From: Myxococcota bacterium
Lineage (GTDB): Bacteria > Myxococcota > XYA12-FULL-58-9 > JALHOP01
NCBI GenBank assembly: GCA_022842935.1
Contig: JALHOP010000008.1
Coordinates: forward strand, 62,001-126,000
DNA length: 64,000 nt
Direction: 5' to 3'
Each line of letters starts with the position of its first letter. Position 1 is the first letter of the stretch. Both the position numbers and the translations under genes were made by a program. Below are positions 1 to 8,211 of this stretch, piece after piece. The notes below the pieces were generated by a model. It saw nothing but the letters and a program-made list of their open reading frames with translations. It ran no database searches and had not been told where the DNA came from.

Positions 1-2627
1 CCATGCCGCTCGCGGCGACGGTTTCGGCGCACAATGTTGCCCTTGCGTCCATCACGAATGGCCACGCAGCGGGCAGGCTCGTCATCGACGGTGAGCTCGG
101 CGGCACGCTGCAGGCGCCACGCGGGCAGCTCGTCCTCGGTGTCGACGATCTTGCGGCGCGTGGAGTCGTCTTCAGCAGAGCACGCGCGGTCGCGGTCCTC
201 GAGCCCGAGCATTTGACGGTGCGAGAACTGGCGCTCGACCCGAAAGACGGAGGCGACTTGCAGGCCAAAGGTCGCTACACCTTCGCAAGCGCGAAGGTGG
301 ATGGAGAGGTCACAATCACGGATCTGCCCCTCGTCGCCGTGCTCGCGCTCAGCGCGCCAGACGTCCCGTTACGTGGCAGCGTCGCGTCACGACTCGCGAT
401 CAGCGGACCGGTAGCGGCTCCCAGCATCACGGGACAGGTCCGCGTCAGCGAGCTCGCGTCGGGCAACGTCGTGATCGGTACGCTGACCGCCGATATCAGC
501 GACGCCAAGATTGTGAGCGGCAAGGGGCAGGCTCTGCAGGTCACCGCGCAACTGCGCGGGCCGCTGGGTAAGGCCGACGTCGACGCGGGGTTCGTCCCCG
601 CGACGGGTCACATCGAAGCGAAGCTCACGGTCGGCGACGTCGGAGTAGCGAACGCCCTGAGCGCGGCGAAGCTCGACCTACCGCTCGATGGTCGATTCGT
701 CGCGACCGCGGACCTCCAAGGCGAGCTGCCCTACCCGAGCGTCAATGCGAGGCTCGAAGTCGCGGACATCTCGCTCGACGGTGTCGCGCCAGCAACCAAC
801 GTCATCACGGTCGTCGTCACCACCAATACGGCAGACACGCGCTATGACGCCCGTGTCGACTTCGGTGAGATTCTAACAGCGAGTCTCGAATTCTGGCCCG
901 CGCGTGGCCCGGTCGCCGAGCTACGAGCAACCTTCGACGACTTCCGCGCCTCGGCCTTCTCGCCCAAGCTGGCAAAGGCTGGATACGAGCTCACGCTCAG
1001 CGGCAACACCCATGTCCGCTACAACGCCCCGAGCGCCGTCGACGGGACTCTGACGCTCGACAGACTGGTCGCGAGCGTCGACAGACATGCCGTGCAGCTT
1101 GCGCGCCCCACGACGATTTCGTTTCAAGGCACGAACGTTGACATCCCCGGCTTCACGCTCGAGGGCGCTGGCAGCACGCTGACCGTAAAGGGAGCACTGC
1201 GCGACGGGGACATCGACGGAGAGATGGAGGGTGACCTCGACCTCGCCGTCCTCGGACCTTTCGTGACAGCCGTTTCCGAGCCGACCGGCGTCTTGCATGT
1301 GCTCGCCAAAGCAAGCGGCAGGCTCGCTAGCCCCGAGCTAACCGGCGAGGTGAGCATCGCGAAGGAAGTGCGCGGGCGGCCGCGAGGGATCGCGCAGGAG
1401 CTCGTCGTTACCAACGGTCGCGTTACCCTTGACGGCGACAGCATCGTCGTCAGCGACTTCGCGGGGCGCCTCGAGACCGGCAGCTTCGAGGTGCGCGGCC
1501 GCATCGGCCTCCGCGACTGGCGACCCGACAGCTACGACGTACGCTTGCTCGGGAGGAAGCTTGCGTTCCAAAGCCGCGAGGTCCGCGTGGAGGCCGACGC
1601 AGACCTCAGACTCTCGGGGCGTGGTCGCATCCCAGACGTTGCGGGGGAAATCGTCGTTCTCACGGGCCGCTACAGCAAGAAGTTTGCTCTCAGGGACTTC
1701 AACTTCGTTGGCGGTGAGCCAGACACCTCTGCACCGCTATCGCAGACGATGCCGTTTCTCGCGGACATGGAGCTCGACCTTCACGCCACCAGCCGAGAGG
1801 ACGTCGAGGTTGCCGTCGACGCTAGCGCCTTCGCGATCGCCTTGCCGCTGCAGCTCGACCTGCAGGTGCGCGGCACCCCGCTGTCACCCTCGATCGGCGG
1901 CCGCATCACAGCCCAAGCTGGGAGCATCAGATTCCCAGAGGCGACTCTCACCGTTCAAGAGACCCTGGTGAGCTTCACGCCCGGACTATCGCCAGCGGAG
2001 GGCGCCAACATCCAGCTCGTCGCCGAGGGCGAAGTCCCCGCCAAGGGTGAAGATTCAACCGCCGACGAGATCTATCTCGTATCGATGACACTCTCGGGCA
2101 CGCTCGCCGAAATGCACTTCGATCTATCGGCGTCGCCGGGGCTCGACCGCAATCAAACCTTGGCGCTGCTCATCACGGGCAAGGCCGGCTTCGACCAACT
2201 GTTCTACGGCACCGGTACAACAGGCACGGCATCGAGTCGCAGTACGTCCCCAGAGGTCGACGCAGCCATCGCGCTCGCTGGCGCCGGCGTCACTGGGCCG
2301 CTCACAGGCTTCGTCGAGAATCAGCTCGAAGACCGCATCAACTTACGTGTCGATCTCTCTGCGTCTTTCACGAGCGACCAGGTGCGCGTCACCGCGCGCA
2401 AGGAGTTGACGCCCCGCCTACGCCTCGAGGGCTCGGTTCAACGCGCGCTGCAGGCGAGCGGCACCAACCTCAATGTCGCCACGGCCACCTTCGTGCTCGG
2501 CAACCGCTGGTTCTTGCAAGCCATCGCTCAGGCGGCACAGGGCAACAGTGTCCTCACCGACAACTCGGTGGTGCGTCCGCGCAGCGACAATCGCCTCGAG
2601 ATGCGCTACCGGCTGATTGGCGACTGA
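1..2627 (+). CDS. tamB: TamB/DUF490 translocation and assembly module protein, C-terminal part (5' end outside window)
   Basis: About 875 residues of open frame run in from the window edge; the Met at base 3 is probably internal because TamB proteins are usually well over 1000 residues. The sequence is long, repetitive beta-strand-rich AsmA/TamB-like material (alternating hydrophobic residues, many short repeats of the type L-x-G-x-L/V), ending in the conserved DUF490 C-terminal region (roughly residues 540-874) that finishes in strands typical of an outer-membrane-facing end. TamB is an inner-membrane-anchored periplasmic bridge that works with an Omp85 partner in outer-membrane protein or lipid transport. 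The stop codon overlaps the start of the downstream Omp85 gene (TGATG), which supports a TamA/TamB-type pair. Partial; function assigned by family and context. Confidence 0.85.
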   Translation, partial: MPLAATVSAHNVALASITNGHAAGRLVIDGELGGTLQAPRGQLVLGVDDLAARGVVFSRARAVAVLEPEHLTVRELALDPKDGGDLQAKGRYTFASAKVDGEVTITDLPLVAVLALSAPDVPLRGSVASRLAISGPVAAPSITGQVRVSELASGNVVIGTLTADISDAKIVSGKGQALQVTAQLRGPLGKADVDAGFVPATGHIEAKLTVGDVGVANALSAAKLDLPLDGRFVATADLQGELPYPSVNARLEVADISLDGVAPATNVITVVVTTNTADTRYDARVDFGEILTASLEFWPARGPVAELRATFDDFRASAFSPKLAKAGYELTLSGNTHVRYNAPSAVDGTLTLDRLVASVDRHAVQLARPTTISFQGTNVDIPGFTLEGAGSTLTVKGALRDGDIDGEMEGDLDLAVLGPFVTAVSEPTGVLHVLAKASGRLASPELTGEVSIAKEVRGRPRGIAQELVVTNGRVTLDGDSIVVSDFAGRLETGSFEVRGRIGLRDWRPDSYDVRLLGRKLAFQSREVRVEADADLRLSGRGRIPDVAGEIVVLTGRYSKKFALRDFNFVGGEPDTSAPLSQTMPFLADMELDLHATSREDVEVAVDASAFAIALPLQLDLQVRGTPLSPSIGGRITAQAGSIRFPEATLTVQETLVSFTPGLSPAEGANIQLVAEGEVPAKGEDSTADEIYLVSMTLSGTLAEMHFDLSASPGLDRNQTLALLITGKAGFDQLFYGTGTTGTASSRSTSPEVDAAIALAGAGVTGPLTGFVENQLEDRINLRVDLSASFTSDQVRVTARKELTPRLRLEGSVQRALQASGTNLNVATATFVLGNRWFLQAIAQAAQGNSVLTDNSVVRPRSDNRLEMRYRLIGD

Positions 2628-5600
2628 TGCGCGGCTCACTCGCCATAGCCGTTCTCTTTGTATCCGCGATGCCCGCCAGAGCGGACACACAACCTTTGGT
2701 CCTGTTGCCGACGCTGCAGCCGGGGACGCCGTCCACCCTATGCAGCATGCGCACCGACGGGACGATCTCATCCGACGAAACTGGTCCCGTCGACATCCGT
2801 ATCATCGGGGTCGAGCTTGGTCGTAGTTGGCGGCGTTTGTGCTCCCACATGGTCCAAGCCGCGCACGTCCAGGACCCGCCCTTCGACGGTCGCACCATCC
2901 AGCTGTTTCACGAGCACCTTCTCAGGCTCGGCTACTTCGAAATGGCGCGCTGTTCGCTCGACAAGAGCCAGACACGTCTGTCGTGCGACGTCACCCCGAA
3001 GCAAATGGTCTACTCGAACGCGGTGTCGGGTGACCTGCCGTGGTCCATCTTGCGCAGTGACGTCAAACAGCGCCTCTACCTGCGACCTGGTGCCCTGCTC
3101 GACGGCGACAACGAGAGCCTCGACCGCCAAGCCCAGCGACTGCACGACTACTTGCAGGAAGCGGGCTACTTCGACTCGGACGTTACACTCGAGCTGTCAC
3201 CCCACCGGGGTGCCGAGCCAAACGCGGGGGTGCACGTCGAGGCGCGCGTCACCCATGGCAAGAAGTACCGGCTGGGCAAGATCGTCATCACGGGAACGCC
3301 ACTGCTCACCGAAGACGAGGCGCGCGATGTCCTCACACATTACTGGCTGCCGTTCTTGCGCATCCACTTTCAGCCGCTCGAGCTAAGCGCCGATCTCGAC
3401 CGCTTGTCACGGAAGTTACAGCGCCGTGGTTGGCCGCAAGCGCGCGTGAAGGGCAGCTACCAACTCGACGACAGCAAAGGCCTCGCCAACATCACGCTCG
3501 AGATCGACAGCGGCCCCATCGTGCGTGTCGCCTTCATCGGCAACCGTGCCCTCGACGACGACGACCTGCTCGACGAGTCGACCTTCGAGGACGCCCAGTC
3601 CGTCGATAGCGGCACGGTCCAGGACATGGCCGACAAGATCCGAGAGCGCTATCAGCGTGAGGGGTACTACGACGCGCGTGTCGAGGGCCAACTGCGCTCG
3701 GTCAGCAAAACGGTCGCCGAAGCCGTGTTCACGATCACCGAAGGCCCCAAGGCGAAGCTCACGCGCGTCGTCTTCGTGGGCAACGACACCTTCGGCGCGG
3801 ACTGGCTCGATGAGAGTGTCGGCCTTTTGCTGAACGGGTCGAAGCGTTGGGTGTACTCGTACTCGGACCACGATATCGCGGTGCTCCGCGACTTCTACTT
3901 CCGGCAGGGCTTCGCAACCGCACAGGTCGGCACCAGCATCCAGCAGGTGAGCGACGGTGAGCTCGAGCTGACGTTCACCATCGCCGAGGGACCACGTCGC
4001 ACCATCGAGAGCGTGACCCTTAGCGGTCTACCCGATACCCCCAACGCCGAGCTCGCGCGCAAGCGGCTCGAGGCCCGTACCGGCCAGCCATTCATCGCCG
4101 ACCAAGCCGAGGACGACAAACGCATGATCTCCGCCCTCCTCGCGGCGGACGGCTATCCCCGTGCCGAGGTCGCCCAAGAGGTGGAGGGCCCTCCCGCCGA
4201 GACTGGCGGCACGATGCGGATTTCCTATCGCGTCACGCCGAACGATCGCAGCCGCTATGGCGGACTTCTCCTGCGGGGCGACTTCCGCACCCGGCGCAGC
4301 CTCATCGAGAAAGAGCTGGGGCTCGAGCAAGGCGACCCACTCGACGTCGTTGCGGTCGGAGCGGCAACCCGGAGGCTGCGGGCGCTCGGTATCTTCAGCT
4401 CGGTGCAGCTCACCCCGCTCGACGACTACGGCGGTGGCGAGACCTGGTTACTCGCCGCTCTGCAGGAGCGACCGGCCATTCGGCTCGACGCCACGGTAAG
4501 CTTTTCGACCAACGATGCTTTCCAGGTGGGCGGCGACTTCACGGACCGCAATGTCCTTGGCCGCGGAATACAGTTCACGCTGCGTCTGCGCTGGGGTAAC
4601 GCGAATCAGGGCCTCGCCTTCTTGCCGGCCATCGGCAACATGGACGAAGCGGTCGCGACCCTGCGCGCGCCTCGCCCTCTGGGGCTGCCCTTCGACGTGG
4701 TCTACCGGGCAAGCTACGTTTACGAAGACCGTAGTCGCTACGACGAAGTGTTCGACACCACCAACGATCTCGATCCCAGCGTCGACCGCAGCACGCTCGG
4801 CGACTACGACGAGCGGCGTGTACGCGGTGCCGTTGCTTTGATACGTACCCTCGTCGAGCGAGGCAAATGCACGCTTTGTCCCCAGGTGGTGGGGAGCTTG
4901 AACTACGAGGTCTCGGGCGTCACGACGTGGTTTTCGGATGGCCGTATCACGGCAAACTTTGGCCGCGTCTATCCGCTCGTCAGCCTCGATGCGCGCGACT
5001 CGGCAACGGACCCGCAGAAGGGATACTACGCCGAGGGCCGCATCGAGGCCGCGCAACGCTTCATGGGGCTCGTGCTCGAGAATCCGCAGTCGTTCTGGCG
5101 GTTCATCTCTCGGCTGTCGATATTCATCCCGCTGGGACGTCCGCTAGAGCGTCCACATCCAAAAGACGATATTGCGATCGGGGGGCCTCTCGTGCTCGCC
5201 CTGAGTGGCACCTACGGAATCGGCGCACCGATCGGCGCGAGTGACGCCACCTGCGACCAGAGTGGTGAGCAACGCTGCGAGCTTCCACCGTCCGAGGTGT
5301 TCGCTTATGGCGGTGATTTCAGCTTGCGCGGCCTACGATTGCGCGAGTCGTTCGACGCAGTTTCGGACGCGCGCACCATTTTCAACGGCACCGCCGAGCT
5401 GCGCTGGTACATGATCCCGAACCTGGGCTTTGGAACTCTACAAGTCGCGGCGTTCATGGATTACGGGAGCGTCGCCAACAAGGACGGCGCCCTATTCGCC
5501 GACCAAACGTTGAGCGCCGGCCCCGCGCTTCGTTACGTCACGCCGGTCGGCCCCTTGAGCATCGCTTACGGGCACGTCATCCAGGTAGCAGACCAACTCA

Positions 5601-5674
5601 TCAACTACAGCCAGTTGAACGGCACCAGCCCACCCAAAGGTCGATTCGTCATCGGCTTCGGCTATACCTTTTGA
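2627..5674 (+). CDS. Omp85-family outer-membrane assembly protein (TamA/BamA-like) with about seven POTRA domains
   Basis: 1015 residues, N-terminal signal peptide (MRGSLAIAVLFVSAMPARA, cleavage near residue 19). POTRA-like modules recur about every 80 residues, each with a strand of the form V/I-x-F/I-x-G: near residues 54, 135, 214, 298 (VRVAFIGNRALD), 378 (LTRVVFVGNDTF), 458 and 542. A C-terminal surface-antigen beta-barrel follows from about 620 and ends in aromatic FGYTF, the classic outer-membrane terminal strand. Omp85 proteins insert or export outer-membrane components. Its ATG overlaps the tamB stop by one base, so the two are probably translated together and form a TamA/TamB-like complex. 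E. coli TamA has three POTRA domains and BamA five, so this is an enlarged version. The stop overlaps the convergent LysR gene by 26 nt. Confidence 0.92.
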   Translation: MRGSLAIAVLFVSAMPARADTQPLVLLPTLQPGTPSTLCSMRTDGTISSDETGPVDIRIIGVELGRSWRRLCSHMVQAAHVQDPPFDGRTIQLFHEHLLRLGYFEMARCSLDKSQTRLSCDVTPKQMVYSNAVSGDLPWSILRSDVKQRLYLRPGALLDGDNESLDRQAQRLHDYLQEAGYFDSDVTLELSPHRGAEPNAGVHVEARVTHGKKYRLGKIVITGTPLLTEDEARDVLTHYWLPFLRIHFQPLELSADLDRLSRKLQRRGWPQARVKGSYQLDDSKGLANITLEIDSGPIVRVAFIGNRALDDDDLLDESTFEDAQSVDSGTVQDMADKIRERYQREGYYDARVEGQLRSVSKTVAEAVFTITEGPKAKLTRVVFVGNDTFGADWLDESVGLLLNGSKRWVYSYSDHDIAVLRDFYFRQGFATAQVGTSIQQVSDGELELTFTIAEGPRRTIESVTLSGLPDTPNAELARKRLEARTGQPFIADQAEDDKRMISALLAADGYPRAEVAQEVEGPPAETGGTMRISYRVTPNDRSRYGGLLLRGDFRTRRSLIEKELGLEQGDPLDVVAVGAATRRLRALGIFSSVQLTPLDDYGGGETWLLAALQERPAIRLDATVSFSTNDAFQVGGDFTDRNVLGRGIQFTLRLRWGNANQGLAFLPAIGNMDEAVATLRAPRPLGLPFDVVYRASYVYEDRSRYDEVFDTTNDLDPSVDRSTLGDYDERRVRGAVALIRTLVERGKCTLCPQVVGSLNYEVSGVTTWFSDGRITANFGRVYPLVSLDARDSATDPQKGYYAEGRIEAAQRFMGLVLENPQSFWRFISRLSIFIPLGRPLERPHPKDDIAIGGPLVLALSGTYGIGAPIGASDATCDQSGEQRCELPPSEVFAYGGDFSLRGLRLRESFDAVSDARTIFNGTAELRWYMIPNLGFGTLQVAAFMDYGSVANKDGALFADQTLSAGPALRYVTPVGPLSIAYGHVIQVADQLINYSQLNGTSPPKGRFVIGFGYTF

Positions 5675-6596
5675 CGCCGCCTGTGTTCGACGCAGTGCTC
5701 GCGCCAAACGCCCGCGCTCCCCAGGCCACGATGACGTCGATGAAGGCCCGCTGTGCTGGCGGCATCAGCTCGCGCTCACGGTAGACGACGGCGAAGCGTA
5801 CTGGCGTCTCGAGCACCCCGGGTAGGACGGCGACGAGCTCGCCCGACTCGAGATGGGGCCGCACCAAGATCTCCGGGAGGAACCCGATGCCGAGATGCCG
5901 ACGCGTCGCCGACAGCAAGAGATGCAACGCGTTGCTGCTAAAGACCGTCGCCACCGCCAACTTGCCGCCGCTCGCGAGGGGCCAACTTGGTTGCGGCAGC
6001 TCGCCACGCATGAAGCCAGAGAGGCACTTGTGGCGGGCGAGCTCGCGCGTGTTCTTGGGCATCCCGTGCTCGTCGATGTAGCGGCGCGAGGCCACCGCGA
6101 GGAGCCGTGTACGAGAAAGCGTCCGGGCGATAAGGCCAGGCTCAAGGCTCGTACCGGCGCGGATGGCCACGTCGTAGCCCTCACGGTTCAGATCGACGTA
6201 ACGCGTGGACACGTCGATGGTGAGCTTCACGCGCGGATGCTTCGCCGCGAAGTCGAGTAGCACGTTCTCAAAGTCGTCATCCATGACGGGCGGCAGAGAA
6301 ACGCGCACCTCGCCGGACAACTCGTCGCCAGCAACGCGAACACTCGCCGCTGCCTGCTCCACGGCATCGATGGCGATACGCGCCTGCCGGTAAAAGACCT
6401 CGCCAGCATCGGTGAGCGCTAGGCTCCGTGTCGTCCGCTTTAGGAGACGCACGTTCAGGTGTCGTTCGAGGCGCGAGAGTCTCCTGCCGATCGTAGCGCG
6501 TGGCACGCCAAGCTCGTTCGCCGCGCGAGACAACGACTTGGCATCGACGATGCGGGTGAAGGCTTCGAGCTCGGCGAATTCGATGGGAGCGCGCAT
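5649..6596 (-). CDS. LysR-family transcriptional regulator
   Basis: 315 residues from the chosen ATG (MRAPIEFAELEAF). The N-terminal winged HTH (about residues 5-65) shows the LysR pattern FTRIVDAKSLSRAANELGV and GRRLSRLERHLNVRLLKRTTRSL; the rest is a periplasmic-binding-like effector domain. The frame stays open 120 codons upstream, but that stretch crosses the divergent DoxX-like gene and does not look like protein; an ATG at 6626 is a possible alternative. Its start lies 97 nt from the divergent DoxX-like start, and a 22-bp near-perfect inverted repeat sits between them, so it probably regulates that gene and itself. Effector unknown. Confidence 0.9.
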   Translation of the reverse strand: MRAPIEFAELEAFTRIVDAKSLSRAANELGVPRATIGRRLSRLERHLNVRLLKRTTRSLALTDAGEVFYRQARIAIDAVEQAAASVRVAGDELSGEVRVSLPPVMDDDFENVLLDFAAKHPRVKLTIDVSTRYVDLNREGYDVAIRAGTSLEPGLIARTLSRTRLLAVASRRYIDEHGMPKNTRELARHKCLSGFMRGELPQPSWPLASGGKLAVATVFSSNALHLLLSATRRHLGIGFLPEILVRPHLESGELVAVLPGVLETPVRFAVVYRERELMPPAQRAFIDVIVAWGARAFGASTASNTGGVKRYSRSR

Positions 6597-6615
6597 TAGG
6601 ATCGTTTTGTAGCAT

Positions 6616-6637
6616 ATGATGCGCATTTGCGCGTCAT
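6616..6637. promoter_or_regulatory. Near-perfect inverted repeat, candidate LysR operator
   Basis: The arms ATGATGCGCA and TGCGCGTCAT flank a TT spacer with one mismatch. The repeat lies in the 97-nt divergent gap between the LysR start (6596) and the DoxX-like start (6693). LysR regulators usually bind such dyads in divergent promoters; the assignment is inferred from position. Confidence 0.5.
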
Positions 6638-6692
6638 TGTCGCCAATGCTCCGGGCGCACATGTTGAAGCCTCCATGTTTCAAGGGGCCCTC

Positions 6693-7112
6693 ATGAACAA
6701 GCAAACGATCGGCTACTGGGTGGCGACGGTTCTCGTCGCCTTCGTTTTTCTCGCTGGCGGTGTCTTCGACCTCATGCGGCCACCGCAGATCGTCGAAACC
6801 CTCCAGCACTTGGGCTACGCATCTTACGTCGCCGTCATCCTGGGCGGCTGGAAGGTCGCAGGTGCGCTCGTCATCGTCGCACCGCGCTTGCCGCTGCTGA
6901 AGGAGTGGGCGTACGCCGGGATGGTCTTCGACCTCACGGGCGCCGCGCTCTCGCATGGCGCCGTCGGTGACCCTGCGAGCGCGGTCGCCACCCCCGTCAT
7001 CATTCTTGGCATCGTCGCCGCGTCGTGGTTGTTGAGACCGGCAAGCCGGCGTCTTGCTGACACCGTCTGGAAGGGCGTGCTACAGCCTGCCCCGCTTGCC
7101 ACCCAGCGCTGA
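6693..7112 (+). CDS. DoxX-like small integral membrane protein
   Basis: 139 residues starting MNKQTIGYWVATVLVAFVF; an AGGGG motif lies about 8 nt upstream of this ATG, which is why the longer frame from 6627 was not used. Four hydrophobic segments are visible (about residues 6-28, 45-65, 72-92 and 98-118), with the DoxX-like pattern F-L-A-G-G-x-x-D-L near residue 20 and LGGWKVAGA near 50. DoxX-like proteins are small inner-membrane proteins, several of them linked to thiol or oxidative stress; no precise role is visible here. Divergent from the LysR gene that probably controls it. The next gene's frame overlaps its 3' end. Confidence 0.82.
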   Translation: MNKQTIGYWVATVLVAFVFLAGGVFDLMRPPQIVETLQHLGYASYVAVILGGWKVAGALVIVAPRLPLLKEWAYAGMVFDLTGAALSHGAVGDPASAVATPVIILGIVAASWLLRPASRRLADTVWKGVLQPAPLATQR

Positions 7113-8211
7113 CACACTTTTCGTCGCTTGCGCACCGGGATGCGAAGACCTCCTTGCGCGTGAGCTCGGGCGACTTGGCTATCCGGGCGAGGCGAGCGCG
7201 GGAGGAGTGACGGTCACCGGTGGCGACGACGCCATCTATGCCATCAACTTACGCTCCCGCATCGCTGGGCGGGTCTTGCTCCGACTCGCCTCGTTCCCCG
7301 CGAAGTCCTTCGGCGCGCTCGAGAACGGCATCGCGTCCATTCGCTTTGGCGGACGGCTCGACAAGCGCGCCCCCCTTGCGGTGCGCGTGAGCTGTCACCG
7401 CTCCAAGCTGTACCACACGAAGGCGGTCGCTGAACGCGTCCACGGCAAGCTCGGTGCTCCCCCGGCGCCGGTTTCGCACCTCGACGAAGACGACGCACCG
7501 CCGCCGACTCTGCTCGTACGCGTCGACCACGACGTTTGTACCGTCAGCCTGGACACCTCGGGGGCGCACCTGCACAAGCGAGGCTACCGCTTGGCGACGG
7601 CGAAGGCGCCGATACGCGAGACCTTGGCCGCGGCCTTACTCGCCGCCGCCGACTACGACGGCAGCGTGCCGTTCGTCGACCCGATGTGCGGTGCTGGCAC
7701 GATTGTCATCGAGGCCGCGCTTATCGCGTGTCGCAAAGCCCCAGGGATGACTCGGCGTTTCGCCTTCGAGAGCTGGCAAGCCTTCGACCCGAAGCTTTGG
7801 CGCGAGCTGCGCGATGCTGCGCGGCGTGAGGAGCGCCGCGCCATCGTGCCCATCGCCGCTGCCGACCGCGATAGCGGCGCCATCGAAGCGACGCGCGCGA
7901 ACGCTGCGCGAGCTGGGGTTCCTGTCGAGTCTGCCATCCAGCCGCTATCTCGCTCCGTACCGACGGCCGCCTCGGGTCTCGTGCTCGCAAATCCTCCATA
8001 TGGCGCGCGCATCGGCGACGCGTCGCACTTGCGCGATCTCTATGCCACGCTCGGCAATCTCGCGCGCGGCCCGTTCGACGCATGGACGTTCGGCTTCGTG
8101 ACCACCGATCCGAAGCTCGCCCGCGCCGCAGGCGAAGGGTTTTCCACGCCCTACCCGCCCATGGCCCACGGCGGCCTGAAGATCCGTCTCTGGCTCAAGA
8201 GGCCAAGTTGA
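7054..8211 (+). CDS. THUMP-type class I SAM-dependent RNA methyltransferase (RlmL/TrmN-like)
   Basis: Up to 385 residues. The N-terminal third resembles a THUMP-type RNA-binding region beginning LFVACAPGCEDLLARELG (typical of RlmL and related enzymes). The C-terminal Rossmann methyltransferase carries FVDPMCGAGTIVIEAALIA (SAM-binding motif I) and NPPYGARIGD (motif IV, N-methyltransferase type), which fits guanine-N2 methylation of rRNA or tRNA. The start is uncertain: the longest frame starts with TTG at 7054, inside the DoxX-like gene; CTG 7087 and TTG 7096 are alternatives, and conserved sequence only begins near 7110. The end overlaps the convergent CHAD-CYTH gene by 17 nt. Which RNA base is modified cannot be told. 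Confidence 0.87.
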   Translation: MLTPSGRACYSLPRLPPSADTLFVACAPGCEDLLARELGRLGYPGEASAGGVTVTGGDDAIYAINLRSRIAGRVLLRLASFPAKSFGALENGIASIRFGGRLDKRAPLAVRVSCHRSKLYHTKAVAERVHGKLGAPPAPVSHLDEDDAPPPTLLVRVDHDVCTVSLDTSGAHLHKRGYRLATAKAPIRETLAAALLAAADYDGSVPFVDPMCGAGTIVIEAALIACRKAPGMTRRFAFESWQAFDPKLWRELRDAARREERRAIVPIAAADRDSGAIEATRANAARAGVPVESAIQPLSRSVPTAASGLVLANPPYGARIGDASHLRDLYATLGNLARGPFDAWTFGFVTTDPKLARAAGEGFSTPYPPMAHGGLKIRLWLKRPS

